Below, one piece after another: positions 58,141 through 64,000 of a stretch of 64,000 nucleotides of DNA. The position numbers and the translations under genes were made by a program. Under the pieces are notes generated by a model. That model ran no database searches and was not told the origin of the DNA. It saw nothing but the letters and a program-made list of their open reading frames with translations. How positions within the stretch are numbered: position 1 is the stretch's first letter; the number at the start of each line of letters is the position of its first letter. Origin of the DNA: Talaromyces rugulosus. Lineage: Eukaryota > Ascomycota > Eurotiomycetes > Eurotiales > Trichocomaceae. The DNA is taken from the NCBI RefSeq assembly GCF_013368755.1, contig NC_049561.1, positions 4,650,001 through 4,714,000 of the forward strand, in the 5' to 3' direction.

Positions 58141-61100
58141 ATGCTAAGTTTAACTTACGCGGCAGTGCTCGTATCTTCCTTTTTTGCTGGTCAACACTGG
58201 GAATCCGCCCGCACCGGCATTGATCATGCTATTCAAAACACCCAGCAATGGCTACTGCACAGCGGTCATCACCACCGGAATCACCAGCAGAAGCATCCAG
58301 ATTGGCTTTTAGAGACAACTACATTTACGCCGAACCATTTCCAAACCGCGCCTTATGTTGCGAATGGGTATTTTGGGCAGACTTTGCCTTCGGAAGGGGT
58401 AGGGTATTGGATCGAGAGAGATGCAAATGGGGAGTATGTTCATAATAGTGTGTATCGCCTTTTGATATATTTTTTTTTTTTCAAAAGAAAACGTTTATGC
58501 TGATTATAATAGCATGGCCACTTGACCAGCCCAGGGCTACCTTTGGCACAATAGCCGGGCTCTGGAATCTGCAAGACAGAGTAAAACACGTCAGCTGCCC
58601 GGAGAACATGTTAAAAGGCGGCGAGTCCACCATTACAGGAATCCCAGACTGGACTGGCTTGGTAGTGACGACAGCTGATGGACAGAGCTATCTGCCCGGA
58701 GTGGACAAGAGCTCGGTGAAAGCATTCTATCAATCGTTGTCCATACGAGATGGCACTGTGCGAACAAGTGTCACATGGGCCCCGCCAGCTCTTGAATCTA
58801 GCTCTATTGAGTACCAATTGAACTTTACAGTTCTTGCTCACCGCAAGAGATCAAATGTCGGCGTTGTTAGGCTCGAACTCACGGCAAGTGAGAGCACATC
58901 TGTCACTATCACAGACATCCTCGATGGGGCAGGATCTGTGAGAGCTCATTTCGGTGACAAGGCATTTGAGGATGATGAGAATATTATTTGGACCAGTGTT
59001 AAACCCTGGGGTGTCGAGGGTTCGACGGCATATGTCCTATCATCAGTTCATTTCGACGGTGCTAGCAATTCATATATCAGGAAAGATGCAACAGACTCTC
59101 CTTTTGTATCCAGAAACCTCAGTACAATTGCTCAGAGCTGGAATGTTACTCTGCAAAAGGGTCGCACCTTGGTCGTATCAAAGTACGCAGGAATTGCCTC
59201 TACTGATGGATACCCCCAGCAGAGCTTATACACTGCGAGACAGGCCGCTCTCGGTGCAAAAAGAATAACCTGGTCTTCTCTCATATCAGAGCATGTCCAG
59301 GAATGGGAAGAAACATGGAATGCAGCTGACATCGTCGTTCCTGGAAATAAAGAACTTCAAAAAAGTGTACGGGCTTCTCTGTTCCATACTCTAACAAACA
59401 TGCCACACAAAATCGAAGGACCAGGCTTAAGCGACAATTCGCTCATGCCAAGTGGTCTTTCTAGCGAATCGTATGCGGGTCTGGTGTTTTGGGATGCTGA
59501 GACATGGATATATCCAAGTGTTTTGGCGTTGCATCCACAATATGCAAAGGCATTTAACAACTACCGAACACGACTCCTACCGGAAGCACTTTCAAATGCG
59601 CAAAAGTACAATATCTCGGGGGCACTATTTCCTTGGACGAGCGGTCGATATGGAAACTGCACGAACACAGGCCGCTGTGAGAGTTATCAGTATCACTTAA
59701 ACACAGATATTGCTCTCGCTCACTGGCAGTACTACCAGTCCACAAAGGATGCCTCATGGCTAATGGATAAGGGATGGCCGATGATTAAGAGTGTTGCAGA
59801 CATGTTTGCTGCTTTTGTCGTACCGAATAAAAAGACAGGTGAATTTGACACCATCCTTGTTGGAGAACCGGTCAGTATTCCATTTATAGTCCTCCAATTG
59901 TCATGCTATACTAACCAAACAAAGGATGAGTTTGCCTTCTTCAAGAATAACGGCGCATTCACAAATGCCGGAATTAAGATGCTTCTCGGTGAATACGGTC
60001 CCGCTGCAGCCAAAGTCCTCAACAAGGAAGTTCCGCAAAACTGGTCCGAAATTGCAGAAAAGATTCGAATTCCAACAAACTCAAAAAGCAAAATCACTCT
60101 TGAATTTGATGATATGCCGGGAGACTGGAAGGTCAAACAAGCTAGTGTCGCCTTGATGAATTACCCGCTCGAATATCGGATAAGCGAAGACTGGGCCCGC
60201 AATGACCTTGATTATGTACGTTCCCACCTTTCGACAGTAAAGAAAGAAGCTAACAATAAACAGTACTCAGAAATGAACACATATCATGGCCCAGCAATGA
60301 CCTGGTCCATCTTCTCTATCAACGAGGCTCAACTCCAAAAGTCCGGATGTGCCGCATACACCTATCTACTCCGCAGCTCGGAGCCCTACCTTCGCGATCC
60401 CTTTTATCAATTCAGCGAAACTGCTCTGGACAAGCCCGAGAGGGACGGCGACTCACTTGCATTTCCGTTTGGGCTATACCCCGCCTTCCCATTTCTGACG
60501 GGGGCTGGGGGTTTTTTGCAGGCATTTACGCATGGTCTGACGGGAATGAGGTTGAGGCAAGATGTGTTTTATCTGGATCCGATGCTACCACCGCAGATTC
60601 CTGATGGGCTTGTGATCAAAGGACTCAAGTGGCAGGGAGCCAGTTTTGATGTCTCTATTCAACCGGAGAACACAACCATAACCCGACGGAAGTTAGGGCT
60701 TCCGCATGATAATGTTGCCGTTCCTGTCCAAGTTGGGGATGAACATACCGATAATAGAGACAAGAAGAATCATATGTTGAAATCGGGCGAAGACTTGGTT
60801 GTCTCTACACGGAGACCACATCTCGAGTCTTCCTCAGCGAAACGGAACAAAGCACTGTGTAAAAAAGTCACTGCTGACGACGGCTCATGGAGCTTTGGGC
60901 GTTATCCGTTGAGTGCTGTTGACGGGTCGAATGCAACAGTCTGGCAGCCCCTTAATGCGGACACACCCGCGTCAATGACGGTAGACCTAGGAGATACACA
61001 TGATGTTTCTGGATTTATCATTAATTGGGGAACGTCTCCAGCCAAGACTTTTACTATATACAGTGATGAGACCAAACTGTACGAAAACAAAGTCAAGATT

Positions 61101-61274
61101 TCTGCCCCATATAATCCCAAGACTGTCCACGAAGTCAAAATTAGACAGGGGAATATGACGGAGATGGAGCTGCCACAGACAGTCGAAGCTCAGAAAATAA
61201 GGCTCGTGATACGGGGAACTCAGGGCGAGGAACAGCATCTTGGGGCTACCGTGGCAGAGTTTGCCATTCTTTAG
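58141..61274 (+). CDS. Secreted acid trehalase, GH65
   Basis: Hydrolyses extracellular trehalose to glucose. Inferred exons 58141-58447, 58513-59870, 59925-60215 and 60264-61274 give 988 residues. An N-terminal signal peptide is likely (MLSLTYAAVLVSSFFA). The GH65 N-domain includes YVANGYFGQTLPSEGVGYW and WPLDQPRATFGTIAGLWNLQ. The catalytic (alpha/alpha)6 barrel has FWDAETWIYPSVLALHP and, once the 54-bp intron 59871-59924 is removed, EPDEFAFFKNNGAFTNAGI, whose Glu in DEF matches the GH65 general acid. The second small intron (60216-60263, 48 bp) is also in frame, so a naive reading hides both. FGLYPAFPFLTGAGGFLQ closes the barrel. A discoidin-like C-terminal domain (LGDTHDVSGFIINWGTSPAK) follows. 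N-glycosylation sequons are frequent. Confidence 0.93.
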
Positions 61275-61367
61275 ATAATCAAAATATTTTAGTACGTATA
61301 TAGACATATATTTAACCACTCTGTCGATAGATCATATCAATTGATATACACTGATGGAACTATTCTA

Positions 61368-63018
61368 TCATTTCTTAGTCTGCATCTTCACCCAAACACC
61401 CTTCTTTGGCGACATAATTCCCAGCGCCATCGGGTGCAATTCAACTTTATTCTGCATGACAAAGTCGTATTTCATCACCAACGTGGCCGCTGCAAGAATG
61501 ACCTCTTCTTCCGCTACAAAACGGCCAGAACAAATACCACCGCCACCGCCAAAGGGCCGCAAATGTGCCATCATTTGCTTCTGTTTCACTGCCGCGTCGT
61601 TATTGCTTTCGTCAAAAACCCATCGCTGAGGATCAAATCTTTCGGGATCCGGGAATACGTCAGTATTGTAGTGCAATAGTTGCACCGGGATGAGGATGAC
61701 GCTTCCCTGCTTGAGTAAATATCCTTTTAGTTCAATGTCTTTGGCTAGCACTCGCGCAACTGCATTGACGGATCCGAGTCGTAGAGATTCTTTCCATATC
61801 CCTTGTACCAAGGGACTTGCTCTCAGCTTTGGAAGGTCGAATCCAATGTTCTTTTTATCTGAGTGGAGTACATGCTTTTGACATTCAGCTTGGAAGTGAG
61901 ACAAGAGAGTAGGGGACTGGAGTATGTTTGTCAAGAACCATGTTGTCAATGGCCCTGAGTTTGTGTTCATTCTGGCAGTCTGTCAGCAAATCCATAGATG
62001 GCATACCGTATTTGCTGGCGTTGTCTTACACATATAAAAACGAAGCATGCGAGCATGAACGCCCCCTCCGCGTAAAATCATGCTCCCGGTGAAGCCTTTC
62101 TCGTTCCCAATTCAGTCTCATCCCCCATTTTTCATTCCACGCTACATCTTCATCTCCCCAGTCTCCCAGTTCAACGTCAACCCAGGCATCAAAATGGTCT
62201 AGTAGTCGAGCACGAGCCTTTTCTGCACGTGGATTTAACTGGAAAGCCAGATTCGAGCGTACCCCAACATATAGCGCTTTTTCAAGGGCTCGGAAATCTT
62301 CAAACATCTCTGAATAGTTCGCCTGCAACCGCTTTCCGAAGAACGTGTTTAACGAAGCAAAGAATATCACTCTTTCCAACTTGTCATGCAAATTGATTGA
62401 GGTATTTCCATCTACGATCGCTTCGGGGAAAGCTTCCTCCAATGCCTTGGCGAAATGCTTGCTATACTCTCGCATCGTAGTCGTCAGACTATGACCACTC
62501 AGGTTCTTAACGAAAACGGTATGGTTTGCCTCAACAAAGGCCCGCGACTCCTTCTGATCACTCGAATACTCGGCAATAGGTACTTCGAATTTGACCTGGT
62601 CAGATCTCGGCATCGCTAAGCCGTTTTCCATCATCGAAGCGACGATGGGATGAAACAAGTATTCGCGAGAGCGGCTGAAGACATGCGCAATCACCTCGGA
62701 CGAGTTGTAGATGTGAAACTTGTGTCCCATCATTATCAAAGTGAATGGCGAGTCGGGATACTTCTTTTTTAGATCGCGCACTAGTCGGCCAGGGTCGAAA
62801 AGGAACCCGAAAAGATGACCAAAGTATGGGATCCAGTAGGATGCGACAGGCGGTTCTTGGACAGAGTCATTCTTCCTGCCGGATACATGTTGGAGTATGA
62901 AATAACCTGCTATTAGGAGAGTGACTGGCACGATGTATGTGGCAAGGACGGGGTCTTGCTGGTTGATTTGGGAGTACAAATCTTTCATGGTTGGCCACGA
63001 TAAGTCATTGGCGTTCAT
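61368..63018 (-). CDS. Cytochrome P450 (CYP7/CYP8-like fungal class)
   Basis: 530 residues in two exons, 62030-63018 and 61368-61971, joined by a 57-bp intron so that FLYV is followed by MNTNSGPLTTWFL. That helix-I segment has Asn-Thr-Asn in place of AGxDT, as in the P450 at 40072. N-terminal anchor: LATYIVPVTLLIAGYFIL; hinge: SYWIPYFGHLFGF. ExxR is in KESLRLGS, the PERF-like motif is FDPQRW, and the haem loop is PFGGGGGICSGRFVAEEE. It converges with the trehalase gene (93 bp apart). With an FSH-type hydrolase just to the right it may be the edge of a metabolic group outside the window. Confidence 0.92.
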
Positions 63019-63638
63019 ATTGTCATTTCATGTCCATCATTCATCTATTATTGAAATGGCGATAAGTGCTCTCGGTTATGCTTCTATTCTTCAAGTCTCC
63101 TCAGATTTCATTCATTCAATGTTGGTTTCGTCAGAGCATTCAAGGCGTACAATGGAGCGCCAAGATACGTATTTAATACCGGACTTAGTAAGTAATTACA
63201 AAACCAGCGTTACCATACAACTGAAATACAGTAACACAGCGCCGCCCCGCCATCCCCCGCATTAATCTCACCACACGAAATGGTATACGATCTAACTCGA
63301 TTAAATTGAAGATATTAATTACACGTATCTGGAGGCCTAATGCGAGTCATGATCGAGAGGTTTTTTTGCGGGGTTCTTCAATAGTCTCACATGTGTTGTG
63401 AGAAAAAGAAAGTGTGGCACCCTAGAATAACTCTGATATTACGTAGGATCCAGTATCGATCCTTCCAGCCAAGATGCCTAGTTTTTACGCCGGCACGGTG
63501 TTGATGTTGGTGTGGGTGGGTGTGCTAGGTTGGCTAATTGACGTATTTCTTACAAGCTACTTGTAGCTACGTCAGTCAGTTGAGCTTTGGATATTTAGGA
63601 TCTGTGTGTATACCAGCAGTTAGGAATCGGTGTTCGAG
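63019..63638. other. Divergent promoter region
   Basis: 620 bp between the leftward P450 and rightward FSH hydrolase. No gene seen. Confidence 0.45.
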
Positions 63639-64000
63639 ATGAAGATACTTTGCCTTCACGGGCGAGGGTCGAATAACGAGGTACGCGAATGTTTTCAAAG
63701 TATATACTGAAGGAAATTCTCATTTCTAGTGATAGATCTTTCAGCTGCAGACTGCTGCATTCCGCGCCGAGCTAGAAGATTTCGAATTCGAATATGTCCA
63801 AGGCACTGTGCCACACACAGAAGGTAAATTTCACACGGCCATGGATTTTCCCGGCAGATCAATAGACTGATATCGGTGGATGCTTAGGAAACTGGTCTTT
63901 ATACACAACAGCATTCCCAAAGGCGCCATTATACGGTTATTACGACCCCCTGAGGCCGTCATCAATACAACAGGCAGAGGACGATTTAATCCAACTGATC
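63639..64000 (+). CDS. FSH-family serine hydrolase (LovG/FSH1-like), truncated by window edge
   Basis: Three partial exons: 63639-63680, 63745-63823 and 63898 to the edge. The start MKILCLHGRGSNNE is the classic opening of FSH hydrolases (beta strand 1 with the HG oxyanion motif). Then FRAELEDFEFEYVQGTVPHT and NWSLYTTAFPKAPLYGYYDP follow. The nucleophile and rest of the triad lie beyond the window. Relatives include yeast FSH1 and the polyketide-releasing thioesterase LovG, so a role in metabolite release or ester hydrolysis is possible but not shown. Confidence 0.8.

Noticed and set aside
57533..58147. Two overlapping plus-strand frames before the trehalase gene
   Set aside because: No conserved motif or signal; most likely promoter DNA open by chance.
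1..64000. tRNA, rRNA, CRISPR arrays, intact transposons
   Set aside because: No cloverleaf-like B-box (GGTTCGAATCC), rRNA-like segment, repeat-spacer array, or transposase/RT other than TERT was noticed by eye.

Overview
The window is nuclear DNA from a filamentous ascomycete. The evidence is short (about 44-88 bp) GT-AG introns with CTAAC/CTGAC-type branch points in most genes, fungus-specific families (C2H2 plus Zn2Cys6 regulator, fungal P450s, FSH hydrolase, F-box-like proteins), and gene-sized AT-rich gaps. Gene content fits Pezizomycotina, probably Eurotiomycetes (Aspergillus/Penicillium/Talaromyces-like), but no species marker is present. Exon structures were inferred by eye from reading frame, splice signals and family conservation. 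No rRNA, tRNA or CRISPR was seen.

Left part (1-20 kb): the 5' part of a Ser/Pro-rich gene runs off the left edge, followed by a 3 kb gap, the telomerase reverse transcriptase gene (TERT) in six exons, and a metabolic group: MFS transporter, FAD monooxygenase, divergent P450, a second MFS transporter, and an intracellular GH31 alpha-glycosidase.

Middle (20-40 kb): an F-box-like gene; a small rearranged locus where the two halves of one kinase-like gene lie head-to-head on opposite strands, best explained by a ~1.2 kb inversion; an SDR; about 3.9 kb of gene-poor AT-rich DNA; a sugar transporter; a large ZNFX1/Hrr1/SAD-3-type RNA helicase; a decayed HSL-type esterase; and the UBA4/MOCS3 E1-rhodanese protein.

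Right part (40-64 kb): a P450, an FAD monooxygenase, a regulator with an apparent frame fault, a relic of an extradiol dioxygenase, a second regulator with C2H2 and Zn2Cys6 fingers, and an MhpA-like phenol hydroxylase. Together these look like an aromatic-oxidation cluster that is partly decayed. Then come a multipass membrane protein, an F-box-like protein, secreted acid trehalase (GH65), another P450, and the start of an FSH-type serine hydrolase at the right edge.

The most distinctive observations are the inversion-split kinase-like gene that fuses one half to a small Cys-rich gene, the decayed aromatic cluster with two probable pseudogenes, two GC-AG introns, and a long open antisense extension of TERT through the neighbouring transporter.
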